Of a DNA stretch of 64,000 nucleotides, positions 43,869 to 51,945 are shown one piece after another; position 1 is the first letter of the stretch, and each line of letters begins with the position of its first letter. The position numbers and the translations under genes are program-made. The DNA lies in NCBI GenBank assembly GCA_964517125.1, contig CAZFBD010000006.1:1-64000 (forward strand), in the 5' to 3' direction. The DNA comes from SHLQ01 sp964517125 (GTDB lineage Bacteria > Actinomycetota > Acidimicrobiia > Acidimicrobiales > SHLQ01). The notes beneath the pieces are model-generated. The model did not search any database and was not told where the DNA came from. It worked only from the letters and a program-made list of their open reading frames with translations.

Positions 43869-44447
43869 CTAGTCGAGTTCATCAGGCCCCTTAGCTTTCT
43901 CGACGACGGCTCCTCTTAGCTGGAGGATCGATAGCTCCGGAGCGCCAGTCGTACCCTCTTCCTCGGAACCGAAGAACTCGGTTTCAGCGCTCGGCGGCTC
44001 CTCGACCTCTTCGGGCTCGTCGTCGTCCGGGATGAACATCTTGAAGAGAGCTACCAAGACGCTAACGAGGAGACCCCAAACGTTAAGGGAGAGCGAGGTA
44101 AGAAGGTCGACGAATCGCCACTCCCACGGGAACGCTCCGATCGTCCAGCCGAAGACGAAGAAGCTAATCCACTGACCGACGCATAGCGGGCAAGTCCAAA
44201 GGCGGTGGAGCCAGTGGGCGAAGAGCTGGAGGCCATACGGGTAGTAGCGGAAGTCGCTCGCTTGCTCGACGTCCTCGCCGGGACGAAACCCTAGCTGTAG
44301 CGAGTCGATGATATTCGAAAGCCAGCGCTCGACGGGAGCGTGAATCGCGTCGAGTACCGACTCACAAACGAAGTACCGGGCTCCGGCGAAGATGCCGAGA
44401 GAGAGTACCAACCACTCGAAAGGTTCTAGGGCTAGGTCAAGATTCAA
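43869..44447 (-). CDS. Membrane protein resembling DUF1360
   Basis: 192 residues, TTG start overlapping the upstream stop. Hydrophobic segments near residues 10-28, 90-108 and 115-137; WTCPLCVGQW (C86, C89) is the CPxCxGxW signature of DUF1360-type phage membrane proteins. Acidic cytoplasmic-type C-terminal tail (DDDEPEEVEE). Role in phages is not known. Confidence 0.65.
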   Translation of the reverse strand: MNLDLALEPFEWLVLSLGIFAGARYFVCESVLDAIHAPVERWLSNIIDSLQLGFRPGEDVEQASDFRYYPYGLQLFAHWLHRLWTCPLCVGQWISFFVFGWTIGAFPWEWRFVDLLTSLSLNVWGLLVSVLVALFKMFIPDDDEPEEVEEPPSAETEFFGSEEEGTTGAPELSILQLRGAVVEKAKGPDELD

Positions 44448-45156
44448 TGCAATCCAATTCTGCTAGTTGGGTTAGATGGTCGAGGTCGGAACGTCTCATC
44501 ACGGCGAGCTTTACGTCGGACCCTTCTCCTTCGCCCCAAGATAGAGCGAGAGCGGCCGGGCCTCCCGAGCGGTCGGCTCGGGTCGAGACTTCGGCGAACT
44601 TGGCTTGAACCTTCTCGCCGCTCCACCACTTACGGATTACGGATAAGTCGTCGCTCATAACCGAGTACGAGGCGACCTTCCCCGGCGAGTCCTCTTTGGC
44701 GTGGTTAATCATCACGATCAGATCGTCGATCGGCACGAGAGCGATTACGTCGTCTCGCCAGACCCGAGGAGTTGCCCCTAGTACCGAAGGAAGATCGGCG
44801 AGCGGAGCCCACTTCGAAGGTACGCGAATGTAGTCGAATTGCTCGGTCTCTTCGAAGTACATCCGGCAAGTCCGAAGCTCTACGGTTACGTCGGCTCCTC
44901 CGCCTCTCGCTCCGGAGAGGGCGACCCTTCGACCCTTGATCGACTTGGCGAAGCGAAGCTCTCGGCGGTTGGCTCGACCCTTGATCGAAGATCCCCTGCA
45001 AGCTCGACATTTGTTCTTGTCGCAATTGCGGGTATGGACCTTCCCGTCCTTCCACTTCTTCGGCTTGCCTCCCTTCATCCGAGGGAGCCCTTTCCTTCCG
45101 CAGCCACAGCCACAAGTGACGTGTTCCTTCGGCGGTTTGAGTAGTTCTCCAGCCAT
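44437..45156 (-). CDS. Zinc-binding protein with PDDEXK-nuclease-like segment
   Basis: 239 residues; the ATG at 45156 has GGAAGG upstream and is preferred to an earlier in-frame start. N-terminal CGCGCGRKG and CDKNKCRAC form a zinc site. RRELRFAKSIKGRRVALSGA-type segment followed by GGGADV (residues about 64-90) resembles the start of phage Holliday-junction/RecB-like nucleases, but the expected E-x-K is not evident. Could be an inactive or divergent nuclease. Confidence 0.5.
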   Translation of the reverse strand: MAGELLKPPKEHVTCGCGCGRKGLPRMKGGKPKKWKDGKVHTRNCDKNKCRACRGSSIKGRANRRELRFAKSIKGRRVALSGARGGGADVTVELRTCRMYFEETEQFDYIRVPSKWAPLADLPSVLGATPRVWRDDVIALVPIDDLIVMINHAKEDSPGKVASYSVMSDDLSVIRKWWSGEKVQAKFAEVSTRADRSGGPAALALSWGEGEGSDVKLAVMRRSDLDHLTQLAELDCIES

Positions 45157-45158
45157 AG

Positions 45159-45449
45159 CTAAATCCTTCCGGGATTGAATTGTGCGACGGTCTTCCAAGC
45201 GTCTTCGGGCGGCATGACTTCGTTCCCCCACTGAATGCAAAGCGTCTTAGCTTCGAGTTCAGGAATCCAATACGGCGCTCGGGAGTGGGGCTCTACGAGC
45301 GGGAACTTTGGGCTCTCTCGAAAGGCGACTTGGGAGAGGTACGTCTCGCTGCACCAACGCCTCCAGGTCTCGTCCGGTATCACGGCTCCGTTTGCTCGCA
45401 GATGCTTGAGTAGTTGAGCGGCCTTGATAGCGACTATTCGTTGAGTCAT
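45159..45449 (-). CDS. Small protein, function unknown
   Basis: 96 residues from the ATG at 45449 (a GTG at 45458 is also possible and lies 5 nt after a TATGTA box). Stop is 2 nt before the next start. Helical N-terminus, Trp-rich middle. A degenerate AGGGGTTATG block lies upstream at 45466-45475. Confidence 0.55.
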   Translation of the reverse strand: MTQRIVAIKAAQLLKHLRANGAVIPDETWRRWCSETYLSQVAFRESPKFPLVEPHSRAPYWIPELEAKTLCIQWGNEVMPPEDAWKTVAQFNPGRI

Positions 45450-45458
45450 CGGGGCCAC

Positions 45459-45552
45459 CTTACTACATAACCCCTGAAACCCCCACCCTATACAGATCGT
45501 CCGGAGCCGCTGATAACATCGAAGTCCTTCCCTTAGCTAGAAAGGTCCTACA
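45459..45552. promoter_or_regulatory. Divergent promoter region
   Basis: 94 nt between leftward and rightward operons. The minus strand holds a degenerate copy of the AGGGGTT block and a TATGTA -10 candidate. The plus strand holds TGATAACAT and AAAGG before the TTG start of the ParB-like gene. No clear -35 on either side. Confidence 0.4.
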
Positions 45553-46242
45553 TTGAGTGGTTGGGCGAATAGGATCGTCGGCTTTGAGCCGGAGGTAAAA
45601 CCGTCGGAGTTGATCCCTCATCCGAGGAACCCAAGACTCCACGGCGATAACCAGCGGGCGGCGATGGGCGAGACGCTGGCTTCGATCGGCTGGACTACGC
45701 CGGTAATCGCCAACCAGAAGACCAACCGGATAATCGACGGCCACATGCGAGTCGAAGAGGCCGCAGCAAACGGCGAGACCGTTCCGGTTATGTGGGTCCA
45801 TCTGAATACCGAGGAAGAAGAGCACGCAGCCCTTGCGACCCTCGATCCGTTAGCGCTCATGGCTACCTTCGACGATCAGATCTTGACCGATCTAGTCGAG
45901 ATAACTGACTCGGTGCCGAGCGGAGTTAGCGACCTCCTGGCCCAGATAGCGAACTACGATCCTGTCGAAGAACTCGAAGAGATAGCCGGGAGGGTTCCCG
46001 CTCCGGTCGCCGACCTGCCGATGCCGGAGGTCGACCTAACGTCGAGAGGCTCAGAGATCTCGGTCCCGAATCCGGCCGAACGGCGCGACGCCTGGGCTGA
46101 GGCCGGAGTGCGTTCGATTATCCTCCCCTTCGACGCCGATACCTACAAGCTAGTGGTCGAGTCCTTCGCCGAAGCTCGGGAGCGCTTGGGCGTCGACTCC
46201 AATGCCGAAGTGGTAGTGAGTCTTCTCGGCGTGGAGCAATGA
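45553..46242 (+). CDS. ParB-like nuclease-fold protein
   Basis: 229 residues, TTG start with AAAGG upstream. Residues 17-75 match the ParB/sulfiredoxin fold: ELIPHPRNPRLH (19-30), a QRxxMxETLxSIG helix and IIDGHMRVEEA (60-70) with the GHxR nucleotide-binding motif. In phages such domains often precede or fuse with DNA methyltransferases. Here it leads the putative base-modification operon, so it may guide or regulate modification. Confidence 0.8.
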   Translation: MSGWANRIVGFEPEVKPSELIPHPRNPRLHGDNQRAAMGETLASIGWTTPVIANQKTNRIIDGHMRVEEAAANGETVPVMWVHLNTEEEEHAALATLDPLALMATFDDQILTDLVEITDSVPSGVSDLLAQIANYDPVEELEEIAGRVPAPVADLPMPEVDLTSRGSEISVPNPAERRDAWAEAGVRSIILPFDADTYKLVVESFAEARERLGVDSNAEVVVSLLGVEQ

Positions 46243-47069
46243 AAGAGATCGAGGTCTCTCGATCCGACTTCAAGCCGGTACGAGGGGAAGCCGAATACGC
46301 GGAACCTCCAGGTAAAGACTCCGTCGTCTTGACGGATCATCTCGGCATCGACGCCGAGACGGGCTGTCCGGTGATAGCTCATTCGACGGTTGACTTCGGC
46401 GAGATCGGCGAAGCTCTCTTCGAGTGGGCTCCGCATATGCCTTGGAAGGGCGAGGGCTCCTCCAAGAACGAAGTCCGACTCTCCGGTATCAATAACGCTC
46501 ACGTCATCTTCGGCTATGCGGCCCCGGTCCCTATGCGTCGGCGATGGGCGGCTTCCTCTACGGCTTTCAACCGGGAGTATCCGAAGGCGGCTTACGCCTT
46601 GGAAGTCCTCGCCGCCCAGTGCTCTGATTGGTTCGAGGCCAACCTTCCCGAAGCGTATGAGAATCACCTACAAGCTATCGACGGTCTTCACGACGGTTGG
46701 AAGCTAGCCGGGCGAGCGCCTTGGACTTCCGGGATCATCAACAAGTCGGCAGCCCTCCGCTACCACCGGGACTCCGGGAACTCCGTAGGATCCTGGTCCG
46801 CGATGATCGTTATGAGGAAGGGCGTCGGCGGCGGGCTCCTCCACGTAAGAGACCTTGACGTCTACCTAGCGTGCGACCACATGAGCCTTTCGATCTTCGA
46901 CGGACAGGCCCTAACCCACGGCGTTACTCCGCTGGTCCATAGCGAGGACCCCGAAGAGATTCGGATATCGATCGTCTTCTACACCAAGACCGGAATCGTT
47001 AGGGCCGAAGCTCCGGGAGACGAGATAATTCGCGGGCAGATCCGAGCATCGAGGGGCATCGAAGAATGA
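46239..47069 (+). CDS. TET/JBP-like 2-oxoglutarate/Fe(II) dioxygenase
   Basis: 276 residues, ATGA overlap. Double-stranded beta-helix signature: RYHRDSGN with H176 and D178, a WSAMIVMRKGVGGGLL strand pair, SIFDGQALTHGV with distal H227, and IRISIVFYT with R242 for 2-oxoglutarate. This layout (HxD, then SxxxFDGxxxHGV) is that of TET/JBP-family enzymes, which hydroxylate the methyl group of 5-methylpyrimidines in DNA. The four following genes fit subsequent hypermodification of the hydroxymethyl base. Confidence 0.8.
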   Translation: MKEIEVSRSDFKPVRGEAEYAEPPGKDSVVLTDHLGIDAETGCPVIAHSTVDFGEIGEALFEWAPHMPWKGEGSSKNEVRLSGINNAHVIFGYAAPVPMRRRWAASSTAFNREYPKAAYALEVLAAQCSDWFEANLPEAYENHLQAIDGLHDGWKLAGRAPWTSGIINKSAALRYHRDSGNSVGSWSAMIVMRKGVGGGLLHVRDLDVYLACDHMSLSIFDGQALTHGVTPLVHSEDPEEIRISIVFYTKTGIVRAEAPGDEIIRGQIRASRGIEE

Positions 47070-47986
47070 CGATCCTTGAGGAAGCGGGAGCGCTCGGAGA
47101 AGACTTCGTCGCCTTCGGAACCGTTCACCGAGAGACGAGAGACATCGATCCGATCTACCCGGTGATGCGACATCTCTTCGTCTTCGCTCCTCACCTCTTC
47201 CCTACCGAGCGCTCAAGGGTCGAGTTCACCTTCGCTTACGTGACTTGGTACAACCTCCCGACGGCCCTCTCGCTTTGGGTCCAAGGGTTCCGCTTCTCCG
47301 ACACAAAGATCGGCGAGGTCGACTACTGGCCGACCGGCGTAGAGCGTCGAGGCCATCGCAACCCGGCCGCCACAAACGCTCACATCGACTCGCTCCGTAG
47401 TCTCGATGACGCCTTCTCCAACGGCCTTCTAGGTTGGCTCTCTTCGGGCCAGCAAGAGGACCCCTTCGAGGAGTGGAGGCGACTGCAAGAGGTCTTGGTC
47501 GAGCCGTGGGGCAACGGTCGATGGGCCGCTTTCAAGACGGGCGAGGTCTTGATCGAGGCGAACAACTGGAAAGCGGAGCCGACCGACGCGGGGCATAAGA
47601 ACTCAACCGGCCCTCGAAGAGGTCTGGCCGACCTCGCTCCGCAAACCGTCGGCTACTCGATAGCGGAACTAGACCTAATCACCGAAGAGCTTCGCCTCGA
47701 TATGGAGGAGCAAACCGGTGAGCGCTGGAGGGTCGCCGAGATCGAGACGGTCCTATGCGACTTCCATTCGATGAGGAAGGGCGGCTACTACGTCGGTCAC
47801 GACATCGACTTACTCCTCGCTCAACTAGGCGGCGAGAGGGTCGATCAGGTAGCTCGGAATCTCATCCTCAACGCTCGGTCGCATTGCTTCCCGAGTTGGC
47901 TTCTCGGCGAGATGCAAGGTTGGGATGGGGTTCGGCGAGATCTCAAGAAGCTCTATCGAGACGACGGAGGTATCGGCTGGTGGTAG
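47066..47986 (+). CDS. Alpha-glutamyl/putrescinyl-thymine-pyrophosphorylase-like protein
   Basis: 306 residues, ATGA overlap. An all-helical protein with WYNLPTALSLWVQG (about 61-74), EEWRRLQEVL...GRWAAFKTGEVL (135-163) and VLCDFHSMRKGGYYVGHDID (229-248). The last resembles the LCEFDKY...G-x-G core of the glycosylase-related families that displace pyrophosphate from 5-(PP)OCH3-pyrimidines to attach an amine. Assignment also rests on the neighbouring kinase and dioxygenase. Moderate certainty. Confidence 0.6.
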   Translation: MTILEEAGALGEDFVAFGTVHRETRDIDPIYPVMRHLFVFAPHLFPTERSRVEFTFAYVTWYNLPTALSLWVQGFRFSDTKIGEVDYWPTGVERRGHRNPAATNAHIDSLRSLDDAFSNGLLGWLSSGQQEDPFEEWRRLQEVLVEPWGNGRWAAFKTGEVLIEANNWKAEPTDAGHKNSTGPRRGLADLAPQTVGYSIAELDLITEELRLDMEEQTGERWRVAEIETVLCDFHSMRKGGYYVGHDIDLLLAQLGGERVDQVARNLILNARSHCFPSWLLGEMQGWDGVRRDLKKLYRDDGGIGWW

Positions 47987-48852
47987 TAGTCGAAGGAATG
48001 GGCTGGCTCGGCGTTGTCGCCGGGCGGATACTCGACGAGCTGGGCGTCGACTGGTGTTGGTATGACACCGACTCGCCGGTCCAATCCTGGAGAGCGTCGA
48101 CCGGGATCGTCTATCCCGGAGGCGATGAGATGGACCGTTCTAACTACGATCGGTGGATCGCCGAACTCGCCGAAGGGCGATGGATCGACGATGCGGTAGA
48201 GCCGGTCGAGTTCTGGTTTGCTCACCTCAACCCTCCACACGGCGGCAAGTACTCCCTCTCGGCTGACCTTGGGTCTATCCGGCGCGGATCCCTCCCGGCC
48301 GTGATGGTCAACGTTCCGGAGGTCGTCGCTCGGCACCGAGAGCTATGGGCTGATCGTCGAGTAGAACCGAGGCAGCCCGACGTAATCGCCCACGGCTTCC
48401 GAGGGCGGATCGTTAGATGGGTCTGGGGCTACTCGGTAAAGGTTCGGCTTGAGTTCTCCGATGAGCTTCGTAACGCTTCGGAGTCCGGAAGGCTTTCTCT
48501 CTACGGCCGAGACGGTCGTTTCAAGATCGTCTATGCCCACCTAGGAGCCGGTAGCGATTACTGGCGAGTCGGCTCGTCTTTGATAAGTCAGAAGGTCCCG
48601 AAGGAGCTAGACGCCGGGAAGCACTTCGATTCTTGCCGAGCATCCTTCGAGAAACTCTTCGGAGATCACGCTCAAATTGTCGAGCAGCTTGAAGAGCCGG
48701 TTCACGGCTGGAGGCCGAAGCGTTCCGACGAAGACGACGACCGCTGTATCGTCGATCCAACCGGCGTTATCCACTTCCCTTCGGTCGCCTACTCCGGCGT
48801 TCGCTGGACGCCTTCGATCGCCGATTCGTTCCGAGAGGTAATACCGAGATGA
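47980..48852 (+). CDS. FAD-dependent oxidoreductase, DAO-like
   Basis: 290 residues from a GTG with GGAGG 9 nt upstream; the frame is open further upstream but only as a shadow of the previous gene. N-terminal Rossmann strand VVVEGMGWLGVVAG (GxGxxG at residues 6-11), acidic end of strand 2 (YDTD), then SWRASTGIVYPGG typical of DAO/glycine-oxidase enzymes. In thymidine-hypermodifying phages DAO-like enzymes process amino-acid adducts on the base. Confidence 0.65.
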   Translation: MVVVEGMGWLGVVAGRILDELGVDWCWYDTDSPVQSWRASTGIVYPGGDEMDRSNYDRWIAELAEGRWIDDAVEPVEFWFAHLNPPHGGKYSLSADLGSIRRGSLPAVMVNVPEVVARHRELWADRRVEPRQPDVIAHGFRGRIVRWVWGYSVKVRLEFSDELRNASESGRLSLYGRDGRFKIVYAHLGAGSDYWRVGSSLISQKVPKELDAGKHFDSCRASFEKLFGDHAQIVEQLEEPVHGWRPKRSDEDDDRCIVDPTGVIHFPSVAYSGVRWTPSIADSFREVIPR

Positions 48853-49364
48853 TCTTCGTCCACCTAATGGGAGTCCCTGGAGCCGGGAAGTCGACGGCCG
48901 TCCGCAAAGCTCTAGCCAATACCGAGCGGATCGAGCTAGACGTAGGCGCTCCCTTCGCCGTAGAGACCTTCGCTTACGAGGGCAAGACCATCGCCCATCT
49001 AGGTTCAACCGAGGGCGAGTATCCGGGAACCGACCGACTCTCGATGGCGGTCTCACCTCAAGTCGTAGCGTGGCTCGCCGGAGGTCCGCCCGTTGACGTA
49101 GTCCTCTCCGAGGGGGACCGGTTGACGTCGAGGAAGTTCTTCGACCAAGCCGACAAGATCGGCGTCGAGCTTCGAGTAGTACTCCTCGCCGTCTCCGAAG
49201 AGGTCGCCCAACAGCGCCGAGATAAGCGAGGCTCGAACCAGAGCGCGACTTGGCTCAAGGGTCGGACGTCTAAAGTAGGCAACCTCGCCGATCGAGTAAC
49301 GAGAAGGATTGGCACCCTAGAGCGAGCGGACAAGGTTCTACTAGAGGAGCTAAGCCGTGAGTGA
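48849..49364 (+). CDS. P-loop kinase, putative hydroxymethylpyrimidine DNA kinase
   Basis: 171 residues, ATGA overlap. Walker A GVPGAGKST (residues 8-16), DVVLSEGDR (strand with acidic catalytic-type residue, about 84-92) and an Arg-rich lid (QQRRDKRGSNQS). Small P-loop kinases of this size phosphorylate 5-hydroxymethyl groups in DNA in hypermodifying phages. Other P-loop kinase functions cannot be excluded. Confidence 0.65.
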   Translation: MIFVHLMGVPGAGKSTAVRKALANTERIELDVGAPFAVETFAYEGKTIAHLGSTEGEYPGTDRLSMAVSPQVVAWLAGGPPVDVVLSEGDRLTSRKFFDQADKIGVELRVVLLAVSEEVAQQRRDKRGSNQSATWLKGRTSKVGNLADRVTRRIGTLERADKVLLEELSRE

Positions 49365-49740
49365 ACAACTCATCCGAGTTTGGCTCGCCGGGGCCGAAGC
49401 CGCCGATGCGGCCGAAGTCCTAGGCGTTGACATCGAAGAATACGACCGGGCCGTTAGTAGCTTCCTGGCCAACGAGAGCGAGACCACTTCGGGGGACCGA
49501 GTCGGCCTGCAGCTCGCCGAGATCACCGCTTCGCGCCAAGCTCTTCGCCGTCTAATCTCTTCGCCGTCCACGGCTCCGGCCGACGTCGTGAGAGCCGTGC
49601 TCGCCCTCTTCCGGGCTCACGACCAAGAGGCGAAGGTAATCGGCTCGCTCCACCACGACCCTCAAGCCCGAGTCGCCAAAGACTCCGTAGCCTCGCGCCC
49701 CTTCGGCTCGATCCTGGCGACGATTGGCTCGGACATCTAG
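49357..49740 (+). CDS. Putative small terminase subunit
   Basis: 127 residues, GTG start overlapping the kinase. N-terminal AAEVLGVDIEEYDRAVSSFL looks like a helix-turn-helix; the rest is helical. Directly precedes the large terminase. No sequence signature beyond that. Confidence 0.55.
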   Translation: MSEQLIRVWLAGAEAADAAEVLGVDIEEYDRAVSSFLANESETTSGDRVGLQLAEITASRQALRRLISSPSTAPADVVRAVLALFRAHDQEAKVIGSLHHDPQARVAKDSVASRPFGSILATIGSDI

Positions 49741-49742
49741 CC

Positions 49743-51284
49743 ATGTCCGGCGCTCCGGATACCCGACCTCCCGAGCTACTAGAAGGACTACCGGTACCCG
49801 ACGAGACCTCGGTCGAAGCCGTCAGCACTGAAGGACTATCCCCTAGGGAGCACGAGCTAGCCGTACGGATCAACGCTCTTGAGGAATACTCCGACGTCGA
49901 GAAGTGGGTTCTATTCCGACTCGCCAAGTGGCGACATATCGACGCTCGACCCGAGCAACTTATGCCGGTCGACGCTCAATACTTCTTCGCTGTGGGAGGT
50001 CGCGGGTCCGGCAAGACGAGAGCCGGATCCCAAACCCTCTTCGAATGGGCATGGGAGTTGCCCGGTACCCGCTGGGCTTGCGTCGGACCGACCAGGCTCG
50101 CCGTTCGAAATCTAATGTTCCTCGGTCCGTCGGGTCTTCGAAACGTCATCCCGGATCAAGCTCTCGAAACGGGCGACTGGGACGGCTCCTTCAATGAGAC
50201 TCGCCTAGAGCTTCGCCTAGCGAACGGCTCGGTCATTACCGGCTACTCCTCCGAGCGTCCCGGTCGAATCCGAGGCGACAACCTTTCGGGATTCTGGGGA
50301 GACGAGCCAGCCGAGTGGAAGGACTCAAGCCAACTCCCGCTCGAACTCAACACGACGTTCTCAAACCTTATGCTCGCCGTCCGGGAGAATACCGAAGGCG
50401 GTACGCGAGGGATCATCACCGGGACTCCTACGCCCTGCCCGCTTCTCGCCGGTAACGCCCAACACGAGATCCCCGGCCTCCTCACGGGGATGCAAGAACC
50501 TCCAATGACGGTCGTCCGCATGTCGACTCGGGACAATCTAGAGAATCTCGACGCGAGCTTTACCCGGCTCATCATGTCGCTCGAAGGAACTCGCCTTGGT
50601 CGCCAAGAGATCGATGCCGAACTTCTTACCGATATCGAAGGAGCGGCTTGGAAGAACCATTGGATAGTCGTCGACGACACGGGCCTAACGCTCCAATTCG
50701 ACCGCATGGTAATCGCCGTCGACCCTTCTGGTAGCGACGGCCAAGGCGACGGAGACGAAGTAGGCATCGTCGTTTGTGGGCTTTCTGACGGCCAGTACTG
50801 GGTACTCGAAGACCTCTCGGGAGGATGGGGGCCAGGCGAGTGGAGCGAATTGGTATGGGACGCTTACAAGCGATGGGAGCCGCAGTCCTACCGGGCTCCG
50901 CATATCAAGGTCGAAGGCAACTACGGGAAAGAGCTAGCGGCTCAACCTCTCCGGGTAAGCCAAGACCGAGTTCCCGGAATCGACATCGACATCAAGCCGG
51001 TACGCGGGTCGAAGTATCAACGGGCGAAAGCAACCGCCCAGATCTACGAGCCGACGTTGCAGAAGGCCACAGGCGTACGAGTCCGTCACGCCGGGCGCTT
51101 CCACCTCCTGACTAGCGAGATGACTACCTTCTTGCCCGAGAGCGGTTGGTCGCCGAACCGAATGGACGCTCTTACGCTCGGGATGAATTGGCTCGCCGAA
51201 TTCGACGAACTACCTCAAGTAGCCGGGAGCCACGGGACCACCCTCGGCACGCTCCTCGGTCGTCACTCAGGCGGGTATCGCTAG
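49743..51284 (+). CDS. terL: Large terminase subunit
   Basis: 513 residues. Walker A GGRGSGKT (about residues 84-91), Walker B-like FWGDEPAEW (about 184-192) with a Thr/Ser coupling motif IITGTPTP (about 220), and C-terminal RNase H-type nuclease with VIAVDPSGSDG (about 322-332) and a terminal MDALTLGMNW helix. Packages DNA into the prohead. It shares an operon with the base-modification genes and is at least 15 kb away from the tail block. Confidence 0.93.
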   Translation: MSGAPDTRPPELLEGLPVPDETSVEAVSTEGLSPREHELAVRINALEEYSDVEKWVLFRLAKWRHIDARPEQLMPVDAQYFFAVGGRGSGKTRAGSQTLFEWAWELPGTRWACVGPTRLAVRNLMFLGPSGLRNVIPDQALETGDWDGSFNETRLELRLANGSVITGYSSERPGRIRGDNLSGFWGDEPAEWKDSSQLPLELNTTFSNLMLAVRENTEGGTRGIITGTPTPCPLLAGNAQHEIPGLLTGMQEPPMTVVRMSTRDNLENLDASFTRLIMSLEGTRLGRQEIDAELLTDIEGAAWKNHWIVVDDTGLTLQFDRMVIAVDPSGSDGQGDGDEVGIVVCGLSDGQYWVLEDLSGGWGPGEWSELVWDAYKRWEPQSYRAPHIKVEGNYGKELAAQPLRVSQDRVPGIDIDIKPVRGSKYQRAKATAQIYEPTLQKATGVRVRHAGRFHLLTSEMTTFLPESGWSPNRMDALTLGMNWLAEFDELPQVAGSHGTTLGTLLGRHSGGYR

Positions 51285-51523
51285 CCGACCGTTACGCCAA
51301 GGTCCTTGGCCAAAGCGGCAAGGAGGGCGTATGCGTCGGCCTCTGGGATCTCAATAGCGGTAGCCTGTTGCCCGTCTCCGCCGATCTCGACCGTCACCCG
51401 ACCCTTGTAGCCGTAGTCCTCGGTATTACCTTCGGCCTGAACCGTTATCTCTAGGTAGGAGAATTCGCCGGTCTTCTGGCCGCCTGGGGTTTCTTCGGTC
51501 TGGTTGTACTCGTAGGTGCTCAT
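51281..51523 (-). CDS. 80-residue leaderless protein
   Basis: Beta-rich (YLEITVQAEG, GRVTVEIGGDG) with a terminal helix. Stop overlaps the terminase stop tail to tail. Own promoter upstream. Function unknown. Confidence 0.6.
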   Translation of the reverse strand: MSTYEYNQTEETPGGQKTGEFSYLEITVQAEGNTEDYGYKGRVTVEIGGDGQQATAIEIPEADAYALLAALAKDLGVTVG

Positions 51524-51529
51524 GGGGCA

Positions 51530-51558
51530 ACCATAATCCGCCTTCGGTATTAAAGCAA
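51530..51558 (-). promoter_or_regulatory. Leaderless promoter, AGGGGTTGCT variant
   Basis: Minus strand: AATCAGGGG, -35 TTGCTT (51558-51553), 17-bp spacer, -10 TATGGT (51535-51530), ATG 6 nt later. Confidence 0.6.
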
Positions 51559-51565
51559 CCCCTGA

Positions 51566-51901
51566 TTACTTATTTAGTCCGGAGAGCAGGAGGGTCACGA
51601 TCTTCTTTACGTCGGCATCTTCGTAGATGAGGAACATCGCCCCTTCGGGTCCGTGTTGCCCGTCGAGTCCCGGATCGAGGTTCACCGGGTAAGAGGCTCC
51701 GGTCTCCGCCATCTCCTGAAACCGCTCGATCATTTGGGCGGTACTATCCGCCTCAACTTCGTTGAAGACCTTCGTATCGAAGTCGGTCCCGGCCGTCATG
51801 CCTTTGACTCGCAACGGGCCGACGTTCCAAAGCCCGAGGATCTCGGCGAAGACGGTTCCTTTCTCAAGCTCCAGGAATTCAGGACGGCGGCATATTCTCA
51901 T
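51566..51901 (-). CDS. 111-residue protein, probably leaderless
   Basis: A perfect-looking -10 TATGAT (51913-51908) lies 6 nt before the ATG. Alpha/beta protein with a C-terminal DVKKIVTLLLSGL helix. Function unknown. Confidence 0.6.
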   Translation of the reverse strand: MRICRRPEFLELEKGTVFAEILGLWNVGPLRVKGMTAGTDFDTKVFNEVEADSTAQMIERFQEMAETGASYPVNLDPGLDGQHGPEGAMFLIYEDADVKKIVTLLLSGLNK

Positions 51902-51907
51902 GGCTCG

Positions 51908-51938
51908 ATCATAGCCCTAGATACGTAAAGGCTAGGAT
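51908..51938. promoter_or_regulatory. Divergent -10 boxes
   Basis: Minus strand TATGAT (51913-51908) and plus strand TAGGAT (51933-51938) each sit 6-7 nt before a start codon. Only 19 nt separate them, so the two promoters should interfere or be co-regulated. Neither has a clear -35 hexamer. Confidence 0.5.
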
Positions 51939-51945
51939 GGTCCTT

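Noticed and set aside
45553..46242. Chromosome-partitioning ParB with parS system
   Set aside because: Only the N-terminal ParB-fold domain is present, no ParA neighbour and no repeated parS-like sites seen; phage modification context fits better.
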